Shown here piece after piece: positions 1-9,333 of a stretch of DNA of 64,000 bases. Source of the DNA: Eleftheria terrae. GTDB lineage: Bacteria; Pseudomonadota; Gammaproteobacteria; Burkholderiales; Burkholderiaceae_C. Within the stretch, counting starts at the first letter, position 1; each line of letters opens with the position of its first letter. The DNA lies in contig NZ_CP106952.1 of assembly GCF_030419005.1 (NCBI RefSeq), positions 720,158 to 784,157 of the forward strand, in the 5' to 3' direction. The notes beneath the pieces are model-generated. The model ran no database searches. It worked only from the letters and a program-made list of their open reading frames with translations, and was not told the origin of the DNA. The position numbers were made by a program, and so were the translations under genes.

Positions 1-764
1 AGCTGTTTCGCCGAGCCACGCCGGCGGCGCTGGCGCAGGCGGTGCAGGGCGCGGTGCGCAGCGAGCTGCCGCCGATCGAGGCCGGGGCGGCGCAAGCAGG
101 CGGGCCGGTGGCGCTGTCGTTTGCGCAGCAGCGGCTGTGGTTCCTGGCGCAGATGGAAGGGGCGAGCCGGGCCTACCACCTGCCGCTGGCCTTGAGGCTG
201 GAAGGCGAGCTGGATCGCGGGGCGCTGCGGCGGGCGCTGGACCGCATCGTGGCGCGGCATGCGGCACTGCGCACGCGCTTCGTGGCGGGGGCGGACGGGC
301 AGCCGGTGCAGGTGGTGGAGGCCGAGGACCGGGGCTGGCCGCTGCGCGAGCACGACCTGAGCGAGGCCCCCCACGCGGTGCAAGCGCTGGCGCAGGAAGA
401 AGCGCAGCAGGACTTCGAGCTGGAGCGCGGGCCGCTGGTGCGGGGCCGGCTGGTGAAGCTGGGCGGGCAGGTGCATGTGCTGATGTTGACGCTGCACCAC
501 ATCGTCACCGACGGCTGGTCGATGGGGGTGCTGCTGCACGAGCTGTCGGCGCTGTACGGGGCGTATGCGCGCGGCGAGGGGGACCCGCTGGCGGCCCTGC
601 CGATCCAGTACGCCGACTACGCGCAATGGCAGCGGCGCTGGCTGGGTGGAGCGGTGCAGCAGGAGCAGCTGGCTTACTGGCGGCAGGCGCTGCAAGGTGC
701 CCCGGCCTTGCTGGAGCTGCCCACCGACCGGCCGCGCCCCGCGCTGCAGGACCACCGTGGCGCC
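1..764 (+). repeat. Direct repeat copy 1: C-domain N-lobe shared by the two NRPS genes
   Basis: This stretch aligns without gaps to 21086-21849. I count seven mismatches in 764 bases, only one of which changes the protein (Ala/Ser in the WFL-A/S-QMEG segment). It covers the end of a carrier domain, the linker and the N-terminal half of a C domain including HHIVTDG. Similarity drops abruptly after the codons for DHRGA, near the boundary between the two C-domain lobes. The repeat may extend upstream beyond the window. Confidence 0.97.
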
Positions 765-3700
765 CAGCTGCCGCTGGCCCTCGACGCACCGCTCACGCAG
801 GCGCTGCGGCAACTGGCCCGGCGCCAGGGCGCCACGCTGTTCAGCACCATGCTGGCTGCCTATGCGGTGCTGCTGAGCCGTTGGTCAGGGCAGTCGGAGG
901 TGGTCATCGGCACCCCGGTGGCCAACCGTGGCCGGGCCGAGCTGGAGCCGCTGATCGGCTTTTTCGTCAACACCCTGGCGCTGCGGCTGGACCTGTCCGG
1001 TGCACCCACGGTCGGCGCGCTGCTGCAGCAGGCCCAGGCCCGCACGCTGCAGGCGCAGCAGCACCAGGACCTGCCCTTCGACCAGGTGGTGGAGGCCCTG
1101 CGGCCGCCGCGCAGCCTGGCGCACAGCCCGGTCTTCCAGGTGTCCTTCAACTGGCAGGCCGCCGAGCAGGGCAGCGGCGGCATCGACAGCCCGGCACTGC
1201 CCGGCCTGGCGGTGCAGCTGCTCGGCAACGCCAGCGCCAGCACGGCCTTCGACCTGACGCTGGACCTGGCCGAGACGGCCGACGGCGGCATCCACGGCGT
1301 GATCGAGTACGCCACCGCCTTGTTCGACGCCGCCAGCATCCAGGCGCTGGCCGAACGCCTGGCCTGCCTGCTGCAGGCCATGGTGGCCGACGAGGCCTGC
1401 ACGGTGGACCGGCTGCCGCTGCTGCCGGCCGCCGAGCGGCGACAGCTGCTGCAGGAGTGGAACCAGACGCAGGCGGCCTATCCGAGGCAGCAGAGCCTGC
1501 ACGGCCTCATCGAGGCGCAGGCGCGGCGCACGCCGCAGTCGGTGGCGCTGGTGCACGGCAGCCGATCGCTGAGCTACGCGGCGCTGGACGAGCAGTCGGG
1601 CCGGCTGGCCACGCAGCTGCGGCGGCTGGGCGTGCAGGCGGGCGAGCGGGTGGCGATCTGCGTGGAGCGGGGCGTGGAGATGGTGGTGGGGCTGCTGGCG
1701 GTGCTGAAGGCCGGGGCGGCCTATGTGCCGCTGGACCCGGCCTACCCGGCCGAGCGGCTGCAGTGGATGTGCGAGGACAGCCGGCCGCGGGTGCTGCTGA
1801 CGCAGGCCACGGTGGCCGAGGGGCTGAGGCGGCAGGTGCAGGCGGTGCTGCCGCAGGACGCGACGGTGCTGGACCTGCAGGGGGATGCCGGGCGCTGGGC
1901 CGAAGCGCCGGTGCTGGTGGCCGGGCCGCTGGAGCCCGAGGCGCTGGCCTACGTGATCTACACCTCCGGCTCCACCGGGCGGCCCAAGGGCGTGATGGTG
2001 CGCCACCGCGGGGTGGTGAACCTGCTGTGGTCGATGCGCGAGGCGCTGCAGGTGCAGCAGCAGGACCGGGTGCTGGCGCTGACGACGCTGGCCTTCGACA
2101 TCGCGGCGCTGGAGCTGTACCTGCCGCTGGTGAGCGGGGGGCGCTGCGTGGTGCTGGACAGCGCGCAGGCGGGCGACGCGCAGGCGCTGGCCGAGGTGGT
2201 GGAGCAGGCCGGGGTGACGCTGATGCAGGCGACGCCGGCGACCTGGCGGCTGCTGCTGGACAGCGGCTGGAGCGGGTCGGCGGGGTTGAAGGCGCTGTGC
2301 GGCGGCGAGGCGCTGGAGCGGGCCCTGGCGCAGCGGCTGCTGGCGCGGGTGGGGCAGCTGTGGAACGTGTACGGGCCGACGGAGACGACGATCTGGTCGA
2401 CCGCGCAGCGGGTGCAGGCTGGCGGCGAGGGCGGGGTGCACGAGGCCATCGGGCGGCCGCTGGCGAACACGCAGGTGTATGTGCTGGACGGGCAGGGCGA
2501 GCCGGTGCCGCGGGGTGCCAGCGGCGAGCTGTACATCGGCGGCGACGGCGTGGCGCAGGGCTACTGGGGCCGGGAAGAGCTGACGCAGGAGCGCTTCGTG
2601 GCGGACCGCTTCGGCGGCGTGGCCGGGGCGAGGCTGTACCGCACCGGGGACCTGGTGCGCTGGCGTGCGGACGGGGTGCTGGAGTTCCTGGGGCGCAACG
2701 ACCACCAGGTGAAGCTGCGGGGCTACCGCATCGAGCTGGGGGAGATCGAGGCGCGGCTGGCGCAGCACCCGGGCGTGAAGCAGGCGGTGGTGGTGGCGCG
2801 CGAGGACAGTCCCGGGGAGCGGCGGCTGGTGGCGTACCACACGGCGGCGGGGTCGCAGGCGGTGGCGGCGCAGGTGCTGCGGGAGCATGTGGCGGCGGCG
2901 CTGCCGGCGTACATGGTGCCGGCGGCGTATGTGGCGCTGGCGGTGCTGCCGCAGACGCCCAACGGCAAGCTGGACCGGCGTGCGCTGCCGGCGCCGGAGG
3001 GCGAGGCCTATGTGAGGCAGGCCTACGAGGCGCCGCAGGGCGAGCTGGAGCAGGCGCTGGCGGGCCTGTGGGCCGGGCTGCTGCAGCAGCCACGCATCGG
3101 CCGGCATGACAACTTCTTCGACCTCGGCGGGCATTCCCTGCTGAGCCTCAGGCTCATCAGCCTGCTGCAACACAACGGGTTCCATCTCACCGTGAACGAC
3201 GTCTTCCAACATCCCAGCCTGGCCGCGCTGGCGGGCCACCTGGCCAACGCGGGCCGGCAGCCGGCGGCCACCGCGCGCAGCGTGGCGGTGCGTGCCGGCG
3301 GCACCGAGCGGCCGCTGTTCCTGGTGCACGAGGTGCACGGCCTGGCGCTCTATGCGTCGGCGCTGGCCGAGCATGTGGATGCGGCCATCCCCATCCATGC
3401 GCTGCCGGCCGTGGCGCCCGGCGAGGCGCCGCTGCACACCCTCGAGGGCATGGCCGCCCGCCTGGTGCGGCTGATGCGCGAGGTGCAGCCGAGCGGCCCC
3501 TACCGCATCGCCGGCTGGTCCTTCGGCGGCGTGCTGGCCTACGAGATGGCGGCCCAGCTGATCGGCGACGACCAGGCCGTCGAGTTCCTCGGGTTGATCG
3601 ACAGCCACTGCCCCGCGCTGGAGGCCGCCGAAGTGCGCCGCCGCCCGTTCGCTGCCGCCTCACTGCAGCAAGAGCTGCTGGAGCGTTGCCGCGAGGAGCC

Positions 3701-5000
3701 GGGCGCCCGCGACCCGGCGCGCCTGCAGGCCCTGGAGCGCCTGCAGGCGCAGGCCGAGCCGCTGCCGTTCGAGCAGCTGCTGCACCACTGCGAGGAACTG
3801 GGCGTGCTGCCGCCCTACCTGGCCGGCCGCGGTGCCGCCGAGGCGCGGCACCACCTGGAGCGCCTGGCGGCGCACCAGCAGGCGCTGGCCGGCTACAGCG
3901 TCGAGCCGCTGCCGCTGCAGGTGCACCTGTTCGCCGCCGAGGATCGCAGCGACCTGCCGCCCGCGCTGGCCGAGGCGCCGGCCCTCGGCTGGACCCGGGT
4001 GCTGCGCGAGGCGCAGCTGCACCTCGTCGCCGTGCCGGGCAGCCATTTCACGATGATGCAGCCGCCGCACCTGGCGGCCCTGGGCCGGGCCCTGGCAGCG
4101 GCCCTGCCGGCCGGCGGGCGGCCGCCGCAGGCCCTGCCCGAGGCGGCCTATTCGCCGGCCCTGACGGTGCACACCGGCCGTCGCGGCCATGCGCCGCTGT
4201 TCTGCATCCCGGGGGCGGGTGACAACGTGGCCGGTTTCGCCTTCCTGGCTGGCGCGCTGGGCGACGCCTGGCCGGTGCACGGTCTGCAGCCGCGCGGCCT
4301 GGACGGCCTGCTGGTGCCGCATGCCACCGTCGAGGCCGCGGCGGCCTGCTGCCTGCGCGCGGTGGAGCGGCTGCGGCCGAGCGGCCCGCTGCACCTGCTG
4401 GGGCATTCCTTCGGCGGCTGGGTGGCCTTCGAGATGGCCCAGCGGCTGCAGGCGGCGGGGCGGCCGGTGGCGTCGCTGACCATCGTCGACAGCGAGGTGC
4501 CGGAGGGCCAGGGCACGGTGGGCCAGGAATACGACGGCGCCGGCGCGCTGCTGGAGATGGTGCGGGTGATGGAGATGGCGGCCGAGAAGCCGCTGGGCCT
4601 CGGTCGCGCCGAGCTGCAGGTGCTGGAGGACGAAGAGCGCCTGCGCCTGCTGCACGCCCGCATGGTGCGGGTGGGCCTGCTGCCCCGGCGGTCCACCGCC
4701 GACGCGCTGCGCGGGCCGGCACGCACCTTCGCGGCCGCGCTGCGCACCCGCTACCGGCCGCGCGGGCCGTATGACGGGCCGGTGCGCCTGGTGCTGGTGC
4801 AGGACGACCGCCAGGACGTGCTGGCCAACCAGCGCCGCCACCGCGAGGAGCTGGCTGGCTGGCGCCGCTGGGCGCCGGCGGCCAGCTACTGGCACGGGCC
4901 GGGCAATCACATGACGGTGCTCAAGTCCCCCCATGTCGAGGTGCTGTCCGCCTGGTGGCTGAGCGGCCTGCAGGCGGGTGCGATGGCAGAACGGAGCTGA
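1..5000 (+). CDS. NRPS, 3' part: (T end)-C-A-T-TE-TE, terminal module (partial at window start)
   Basis: Terminal part of a nonribosomal peptide synthetase; the 5' end lies outside the window and the first whole codon is at position 3. Counting from that codon: the tail of a carrier domain (1-20), a condensation domain with HHIVTDG at about 165, an adenylation domain with YTSGSTGRPKG at 653, a carrier domain with the phosphopantetheine serine in LGGHS at 1045, and two consecutive alpha/beta-hydrolase thioesterases with nucleophile elbows GWSFG (Ser 1173) and GHSFG (Ser 1469). My reading of the A-domain pocket is D-I-L-Q-L-G-V-I-W-K, close to glycine codes. Tandem TE domains are known from macrolactone lipopeptide synthetases; the first usually releases or cyclises, the second often proofreads. 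The C domain shares a 764 bp near-identical stretch with the later NRPS. The next gene starts 5 nt downstream. Architecture is certain; the substrate is a prediction. Confidence 0.96.
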   Translation, partial: LFRRATPAALAQAVQGAVRSELPPIEAGAAQAGGPVALSFAQQRLWFLAQMEGASRAYHLPLALRLEGELDRGALRRALDRIVARHAALRTRFVAGADGQPVQVVEAEDRGWPLREHDLSEAPHAVQALAQEEAQQDFELERGPLVRGRLVKLGGQVHVLMLTLHHIVTDGWSMGVLLHELSALYGAYARGEGDPLAALPIQYADYAQWQRRWLGGAVQQEQLAYWRQALQGAPALLELPTDRPRPALQDHRGAQLPLALDAPLTQALRQLARRQGATLFSTMLAAYAVLLSRWSGQSEVVIGTPVANRGRAELEPLIGFFVNTLALRLDLSGAPTVGALLQQAQARTLQAQQHQDLPFDQVVEALRPPRSLAHSPVFQVSFNWQAAEQGSGGIDSPALPGLAVQLLGNASASTAFDLTLDLAETADGGIHGVIEYATALFDAASIQALAERLACLLQAMVADEACTVDRLPLLPAAERRQLLQEWNQTQAAYPRQQSLHGLIEAQARRTPQSVALVHGSRSLSYAALDEQSGRLATQLRRLGVQAGERVAICVERGVEMVVGLLAVLKAGAAYVPLDPAYPAERLQWMCEDSRPRVLLTQATVAEGLRRQVQAVLPQDATVLDLQGDAGRWAEAPVLVAGPLEPEALAYVIYTSGSTGRPKGVMVRHRGVVNLLWSMREALQVQQQDRVLALTTLAFDIAALELYLPLVSGGRCVVLDSAQAGDAQALAEVVEQAGVTLMQATPATWRLLLDSGWSGSAGLKALCGGEALERALAQRLLARVGQLWNVYGPTETTIWSTAQRVQAGGEGGVHEAIGRPLANTQVYVLDGQGEPVPRGASGELYIGGDGVAQGYWGREELTQERFVADRFGGVAGARLYRTGDLVRWRADGVLEFLGRNDHQVKLRGYRIELGEIEARLAQHPGVKQAVVVAREDSPGERRLVAYHTAAGSQAVAAQVLREHVAAALPAYMVPAAYVALAVLPQTPNGKLDRRALPAPEGEAYVRQAYEAPQGELEQALAGLWAGLLQQPRIGRHDNFFDLGGHSLLSLRLISLLQHNGFHLTVNDVFQHPSLAALAGHLANAGRQPAATARSVAVRAGGTERPLFLVHEVHGLALYASALAEHVDAAIPIHALPAVAPGEAPLHTLEGMAARLVRLMREVQPSGPYRIAGWSFGGVLAYEMAAQLIGDDQAVEFLGLIDSHCPALEAAEVRRRPFAAASLQQELLERCREEPGARDPARLQALERLQAQAEPLPFEQLLHHCEELGVLPPYLAGRGAAEARHHLERLAAHQQALAGYSVEPLPLQVHLFAAEDRSDLPPALAEAPALGWTRVLREAQLHLVAVPGSHFTMMQPPHLAALGRALAAALPAGGRPPQALPEAAYSPALTVHTGRRGHAPLFCIPGAGDNVAGFAFLAGALGDAWPVHGLQPRGLDGLLVPHATVEAAAACCLRAVERLRPSGPLHLLGHSFGGWVAFEMAQRLQAAGRPVASLTIVDSEVPEGQGTVGQEYDGAGALLEMVRVMEMAAEKPLGLGRAELQVLEDEERLRLLHARMVRVGLLPRRSTADALRGPARTFAAALRTRYRPRGPYDGPVRLVLVQDDRQDVLANQRRHREELAGWRRWAPAASYWHGPGNHMTVLKSPHVEVLSAWWLSGLQAGAMAERS

Positions 5001-5005
5001 CGAAC

Positions 5006-6214
5006 ATGCAAGCTTTCTACGGTGCCCGCGGGTACAAGACCTTCTCTGCGCTGCTCGGCCTGCAAGCCGGCGTGTTCGGCTGCCTGTTGCTGGCCGGCGT
5101 GCTGGCGCGTCCGGCGGCGGGCGACGGCGCCTGGCTGCAGGCCGTGCCGGCCTGGCTGGCCGCCGCCCTGGTCGCGGCCTTCATGGTCAAGGTGTGGGGC
5201 AGCCTCTGCGAAGCCGCCTTCTGCCTGCACCTGCTGCCCTGGCCCGGCCTGCTGAAGTACCAGCTGCGTCCGCTGCTGCAGCTGGCGCCGGTGGCGCTGG
5301 TGGCCACCGGCGCGCTGTCGGCGGCCGGTGCGGCGGCCTGGCTGGTGCGCACGCCCGGCATCGTGGTGGGGCTGCTCGGCTTGCTGTCGAGCCTGCTGTG
5401 CCTGCTGCAGGTGCGCATGGTGGCCGCCCAGGTGGGCCACCACGAGGCCTTGAAGCGGCAGGAGCTGCAGCGCCTGCGCCTGCGCGACGGCGAGGCCGCC
5501 ACGCAGCGGCTGGCCGACAGCCTGGCCGCGGCACAGGGCGTGCTCAGCGCCAACCCCTTCCAGATGCGCCGCGGCACGCTGCTGGCCGACCTGCCCTCGC
5601 CGGCCTGGCACGAGCGGGCCGGATTCGCCTGGGCAGCGGCCTTCGAGCAAGCCTACGAGGCCATCCGCGAGGAGGCGCTGCGGGTGTGCCGCCAGCCGCG
5701 GCTCGATCCCTATGCCTACCCCGGCGCGGTGGACGGGCAGTGGAACGTGTTCTGGCTGGTGCGTGACGACCAGGTGGTGGAGGAAGCCGAGCGCCAGTGC
5801 CCCGCCACGCTGGCCGCGCTGCGCCAGGTGCCGGGCTTTCCCTGCTTCCGCGAGGCGCACTTCTCGATCCTGCAGCCGCACAGCCGCATCCTGCCGCACT
5901 GCGACGAGTCCAACACCTGGGTGACGGCCCACCTGGGCCTGCAGATCCCGCCCGACTGCGGCCTGCGCGTGGGCCGCGAGACACGGCAGTGGAAGGAGGG
6001 CGAGTTCCTGTTCTTCGACACCTCCTACCAGCACGAGGCCTGGAACGACAGCGACACGCCCCGGGTGGTGCTGCTGTTCGACTTCCTGCACCCCGGCCTG
6101 AGCGAGACCGAGCGCGAGTTCTTCATCAAGACCAACTCGCCCGACCTGGGCACCGATCAAGCGCCCGCCCACGACCCGCAGCTGCCCGGCCGGGAAGCCG
6201 CGCAGGGCACCTGA
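5006..6214 (+). CDS. AspH-family (aspartyl/asparaginyl beta-hydroxylase-like) 2-oxoglutarate oxygenase with membrane-spanning N-terminus
   Basis: 402 aa. Start chosen at the ATG at 5006, with GGAG nine bases upstream (4993-4996) and only 5 nt after the NRPS stop. The first ~150 residues hold about four hydrophobic segments, then a short charged helix region. The C-terminal ~200 residues match the PF05118 fold, with an iron-binding histidine in ILPHCDESN, a 2-oxoglutarate-type arginine in LRVGRETR, a second histidine in YQHEAWN, and the end motif VVLLFDFLHP. Family members hydroxylate Asp/Asn side chains or, as in LpxO, the alpha position of lipid A acyl chains. Its place directly behind an NRPS gene suggests hydroxylation of an amino acid residue or of the fatty acyl tail of the product at the membrane. 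The family call is firm; the substrate is inference. Confidence 0.85.
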   Translation: MQAFYGARGYKTFSALLGLQAGVFGCLLLAGVLARPAAGDGAWLQAVPAWLAAALVAAFMVKVWGSLCEAAFCLHLLPWPGLLKYQLRPLLQLAPVALVATGALSAAGAAAWLVRTPGIVVGLLGLLSSLLCLLQVRMVAAQVGHHEALKRQELQRLRLRDGEAATQRLADSLAAAQGVLSANPFQMRRGTLLADLPSPAWHERAGFAWAAAFEQAYEAIREEALRVCRQPRLDPYAYPGAVDGQWNVFWLVRDDQVVEEAERQCPATLAALRQVPGFPCFREAHFSILQPHSRILPHCDESNTWVTAHLGLQIPPDCGLRVGRETRQWKEGEFLFFDTSYQHEAWNDSDTPRVVLLFDFLHPGLSETEREFFIKTNSPDLGTDQAPAHDPQLPGREAAQGT

Positions 6215-6235
6215 GGCACGGCGAAAGAAGGATTC

Positions 6236-7630
6236 ATGTTGGAAGCAAGGCAAGGAGCGCCCGCAGCGCCGGGCGGCATGTACGAGGCGGCCGCGGTGGC
6301 GGGCGTGGACCCCGGTGCGCCGGTGCCGCTCGCCGAGCCGCCGCTGGCCGGCCTGGGGCGGCCGTTCTGGCTGCTGTGGGTGGGCGAGAGCATCACCTCG
6401 CTGGGCACCCACCTGGTGCAGTTCGCGCTGGGTGTCTGGATCTACCAGCACACCGGCTCGGTGTTGAGCTTTGCCGGCTCGCTGGTGGCCAGCCTGCTGC
6501 CCACGGTGCTGGTGATGCCGGTGGCCGCCAGCCTGGTGGACCGTCTGGAGCGCCGCCGCGTGATCGTGGTGGCCGACTGCGTGGCCGCCTGCATGACGCT
6601 GCTGATGATCTACCTGCTGTGGCGTGGCCAGTTGCAGGTGGTGCACCTGTATGCCTTCGCCGCGGTGGCCTCGGTGACCAACGCCTTCCAGGAGCCGGCC
6701 TACCAGGCCTCGGTGGCGGGCCTGTTGCGCGAAGACCAGCTGACGCGCGCCACCGGCACCATGGGCATCAGCACCACCACGCTGGGCATCGTCGCGCCGA
6801 CGCTGGCCGGCGCGCTGCTCGCGGTGCTCGGCCTGCCAGGGTTGATGTTGCTGGACCTGGCGGCCTTTGTGGTCGGCTCCACCTTCATCTGGCGCGCATT
6901 TGCGCTGGCCCGCGTGCCGCAGCAGGAGCGCGGCGCGGCGAGCGGCCTGAAGGCGGCGGTGCGCGATTCCTTCCGCAACCTGGCCGACACCCGGCGCTTC
7001 TTCGCCGGCTCGCCCGCGCTGAGCTGCCTGCTGCTGTATTCGGTGGCACAGACGGTGATGCTGGCCCTCGCCTCGGTCATGGCCATGCCGCTGATCCTGT
7101 CCAACCACTCGGTCCAATCGCTGGGCGGGGTGCTGACGGCGGGTGCGGCCGGCGCGCTCACCGGCAGCCTGCTGATGGCCCTGCTCGACAACCCGCGCCA
7201 CCGCATCGGCGTGATCCTGCTGTGCGACACGGTGCTGGCCGCCTGCATCGCAGCCTTCGGCCTGGTGGACGGGGTGGTGGCCTATGGGGTGCTCGAGTTC
7301 GTGGCCTGCGCGGCCGGCGCCATCGTCGCCAGCTGCAGCTATGCGCTGTGGATGGGCAAGGTGCCGGCCACCCGCCACGGCAGCGTGCTGGTGCTGGTGG
7401 GCACGCTGGCGGCGGCCGGCACCTCGGTGGTGACCCTCACGGCCGCGTCGCTGGCCGAAGCCGTGCTGAAGCCGGCCCTCGCCGAGGGCGGCTGGGCGCA
7501 GGCGGTGGCGCCGTGGCTGGGGGTGCAGCAGGGCAACGAGATCGCCTTGCTGTTCGTGCTGGCCGGCGGGCTGGGCCTGCTGGTCGCCTTGGGCGGTTTT
7601 GCCTGCAAGCCGCTGCGCAGCTTGCGGTGA
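6236..7630 (+). CDS. MFS transporter, EntS-like exporter (MFS_3 family)
   Basis: 464 aa, about 12 hydrophobic segments after a ~35-residue soluble N-terminus. The ATG at 6236 has a strong AAAGAAGGA ribosome site at 6224-6232. The first membrane helix follows RPFWLLWVGESITSLG, and the loop LVDRLERRRVIVVAD between helices 2 and 3 is the MFS signature loop of the MFS_3 family (PF05977), which includes the enterobactin exporter EntS and macrolide efflux proteins. It sits 21 nt after the AspH gene in the same run, so the likely role is efflux of the peptide or an intermediate, in parallel with the MacAB-like system at 10089-13359. It could also be a self-resistance pump for another compound. Confidence 0.9.
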   Translation: MLEARQGAPAAPGGMYEAAAVAGVDPGAPVPLAEPPLAGLGRPFWLLWVGESITSLGTHLVQFALGVWIYQHTGSVLSFAGSLVASLLPTVLVMPVAASLVDRLERRRVIVVADCVAACMTLLMIYLLWRGQLQVVHLYAFAAVASVTNAFQEPAYQASVAGLLREDQLTRATGTMGISTTTLGIVAPTLAGALLAVLGLPGLMLLDLAAFVVGSTFIWRAFALARVPQQERGAASGLKAAVRDSFRNLADTRRFFAGSPALSCLLLYSVAQTVMLALASVMAMPLILSNHSVQSLGGVLTAGAAGALTGSLLMALLDNPRHRIGVILLCDTVLAACIAAFGLVDGVVAYGVLEFVACAAGAIVASCSYALWMGKVPATRHGSVLVLVGTLAAAGTSVVTLTAASLAEAVLKPALAEGGWAQAVAPWLGVQQGNEIALLFVLAGGLGLLVALGGFACKPLRSLR

Positions 7631-7637
7631 ATGGGCG

Positions 7638-7656
7638 CCGGCCGCCTGGCGGCCGG
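7638..7656. other. GC-rich palindrome between MFS and SnoaL-like genes
   Basis: Perfect 9-bp inverted repeat CCGGCCGCC / GGCGGCCGG with a 1-nt centre, 8 nt after the MFS stop. No T-tract follows, so it is not a convincing terminator; it may moderate read-through or stabilise mRNA ends within the operon. Confidence 0.3.
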
Positions 7657-7688
7657 CCGAGCTTGACAGTCTTGGAAGGGGCAGATCG

Positions 7689-8051
7689 ATGAGCAAAGAG
7701 TTGAAGGACAAGGTCTTGCAGTTGTTCCGCAACATCGACGCATGCGCTTGGTCTCGGCTGGACGAGTCCTTTCATGCCGATGTGGAGTACCAGCGGCCCG
7801 GCTATGCGCCGATCAGGGGGCTGCCGGAGCTGCTCAGGTTCTATCGGGAGGTGCGTGTCATCGGCGCAGGCCAGCACGTCGTCGAGTCGGTCTTCTACGG
7901 CCCCGAGGGCGGCGCCTGCAGCGCGACCGGCTCCTTCCGTGGCGTGGACCGGCAGGGGCGGGCGCTCAGCGTGCGCTTCTGCGACACCTACTTCTTCCAG
8001 GACGACAAGATCATCCGGCGGGAGACCTTCTTCAACGCACCCGCGGTCTAG
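7689..8051 (+). CDS. SnoaL/NTF2-like fold small protein
   Basis: 120 aa. Start at the ATG at 7689, with GGAAGGGG seven bases upstream. The pattern of an N-terminal helix (KDKVLQLFRNIDACAW), a DESFHADVEYQRPG strand region, then paired strands ending in YFFQDDKIIRRETFF is the NTF2-like/SnoaL-like alpha+beta barrel used by ester cyclases, delta-isomerases and many small polyketide- or peptide-cluster enzymes. No catalytic set is diagnostic from sequence alone. It lies between the exporter and the desaturase in the NRPS locus, 58 nt after the former and 22 nt before the latter, so a role in tailoring, or as a binding/chaperone protein for the product, is plausible but not shown. Confidence 0.7.
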   Translation: MSKELKDKVLQLFRNIDACAWSRLDESFHADVEYQRPGYAPIRGLPELLRFYREVRVIGAGQHVVESVFYGPEGGACSATGSFRGVDRQGRALSVRFCDTYFFQDDKIIRRETFFNAPAV

Positions 8052-8073
8052 CGCGGGCAACGAGGACATCCAC

Positions 8074-9333
8074 ATGTTCCGGTGCAGTTCGAGCTTCCAG
8101 GCGCCGACGGGCCTGCGCCCTTACCCGCTGGTGTGGAGGTGCTTCGCTCCGGCGCTGTCGCCGGGCCTGGCGGCGGTTTCGCTGCCGGCCCTGCGCCGGC
8201 GCCGGCGCTCGGTGCCGCTGCCGGCCTCCGCCAGCGTGCCGATGGCGGCCCGCCGCCGGCTGGCCAACCACGCGTTCTCGCCGCAGATCCTGGCGCAACT
8301 GAAGGTGCTCTCGCAAAGCGACAACTGGCACGGCCTGCTGGCGGTGCTGGCCGACTACCTGGTGATCGCACTGGCCGTGGCCGCCGGGCAGCTGGTGAAC
8401 TGGCTGTACCCGCTGGCCGTGCTGGTGATCGGCGCGCGCCAGCGCGCCCTGGCCTCCATCCTCCACGATGCGGCCCACGGCCGGGCCGCGCGGCACCGCT
8501 GGCTGAACCGGCTGCTGGGCAGCCAGCTGTCGGGCTACCTGATCCTGCAGGCCTTCGCGCCCTACCGGCAGTCGCACGTGATCTACCACCACGGCCACCT
8601 GGGCGACGAGCGGCTGGACCCCGACTACCGGCTCTACATCGAGGACGGCCTGTACCACGGCATGACCCGCTCGCGCTTCTTCTGGCGCGAGGTGCTGGCC
8701 ACGGCGCTGCTGCTGCGGGCGCCGGCCTACCTGGCCTACCTGGTGCGGCACCGCTCGGCCATGCTGCTCAGGCACAAGACCGAATTCGCCAGCATGGCGC
8801 TGCTGTGGGGCGCCATCCTGCTCGCGGTGGACCAGGTCGACGGCTGGAGCCTGCTGCTGCTGTACTGGGTGGTGCCCTTCCTGACCAGCTTCCTGGTGAT
8901 CGGCCGCTTCATCGAGATCGCCGAGCACTACCCGCTGCTGGGCCAGGGCAATCCCGGCACCATCCTGCACGGCGCGCGCAACCGCTTCAGCCACCGGCTG
9001 GAGGCGTGGTTCTTCAGCCTGCACAGCGAGCACCTGCACCTGGTGCATCACCTGCGGCCGGACATTCCGTTCTGGAACGTCGGCAAGGCGCACCAGGTGA
9101 TGCTGCAGGACCCGGAGTACGCGCGCGTCAACCGCGAGTTCGGCGGCATCTTCCTCTCCAGCAACGACAGGCCGGCCCTGGTGCCGGCCCTGCTGCGCGG
9201 CGGCATCGCCCTGCCGGGCGACGCGCCGTCCCCGTCGGCCCCGGCCGGCCTCTCCATCGACCCCTTGAACGGGGTCGCCTCTCACCACCCAATACCCGAC
9301 CCCTCGCTGGGTCCGGGCAGGAGCACCTCATGA
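8074..9333 (+). CDS. Integral membrane fatty acid desaturase / hydroxylase family protein
   Basis: 419 aa from the ATG at 8074 (GAGGA at 8062-8066). The first ~55 residues are Arg/Ser/Pro-rich, so a later in-frame ATG (MAARRR) is an alternative start. Histidine boxes typical of membrane di-iron desaturases are visible: HDAAHG (His 131/135), QSHVIYHHGHLGD, and near the end HLHLVHHL, with hydrophobic helices between them. Such enzymes desaturate or hydroxylate acyl chains in the membrane. Because the downstream NRPS begins with a starter-type C domain, modification of the lipid tail is a reasonable inference. The stop codon overlaps the start of the YIP1 gene (ATGA), which argues for coupled translation. 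Confidence 0.85.
   Translation: MFRCSSSFQAPTGLRPYPLVWRCFAPALSPGLAAVSLPALRRRRRSVPLPASASVPMAARRRLANHAFSPQILAQLKVLSQSDNWHGLLAVLADYLVIALAVAAGQLVNWLYPLAVLVIGARQRALASILHDAAHGRAARHRWLNRLLGSQLSGYLILQAFAPYRQSHVIYHHGHLGDERLDPDYRLYIEDGLYHGMTRSRFFWREVLATALLLRAPAYLAYLVRHRSAMLLRHKTEFASMALLWGAILLAVDQVDGWSLLLLYWVVPFLTSFLVIGRFIEIAEHYPLLGQGNPGTILHGARNRFSHRLEAWFFSLHSEHLHLVHHLRPDIPFWNVGKAHQVMLQDPEYARVNREFGGIFLSSNDRPALVPALLRGGIALPGDAPSPSAPAGLSIDPLNGVASHHPIPDPSLGPGRSTS

Noticed and set aside
5006..6214. Calling this gene LpxO
   Set aside because: The family is the same, but the motifs (HCDESNTW, LRVGRETRQW, YQHEAWN) are AspH-like, and the NRPS context differs from LPS loci.
6236..7630. The long alternate frame across the AspH and MFS genes (starting near 5797)
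   Set aside because: Arg/Ala/Gly-rich translation with no domain; the two real genes have ribosome sites, family motifs and sensible spacing.
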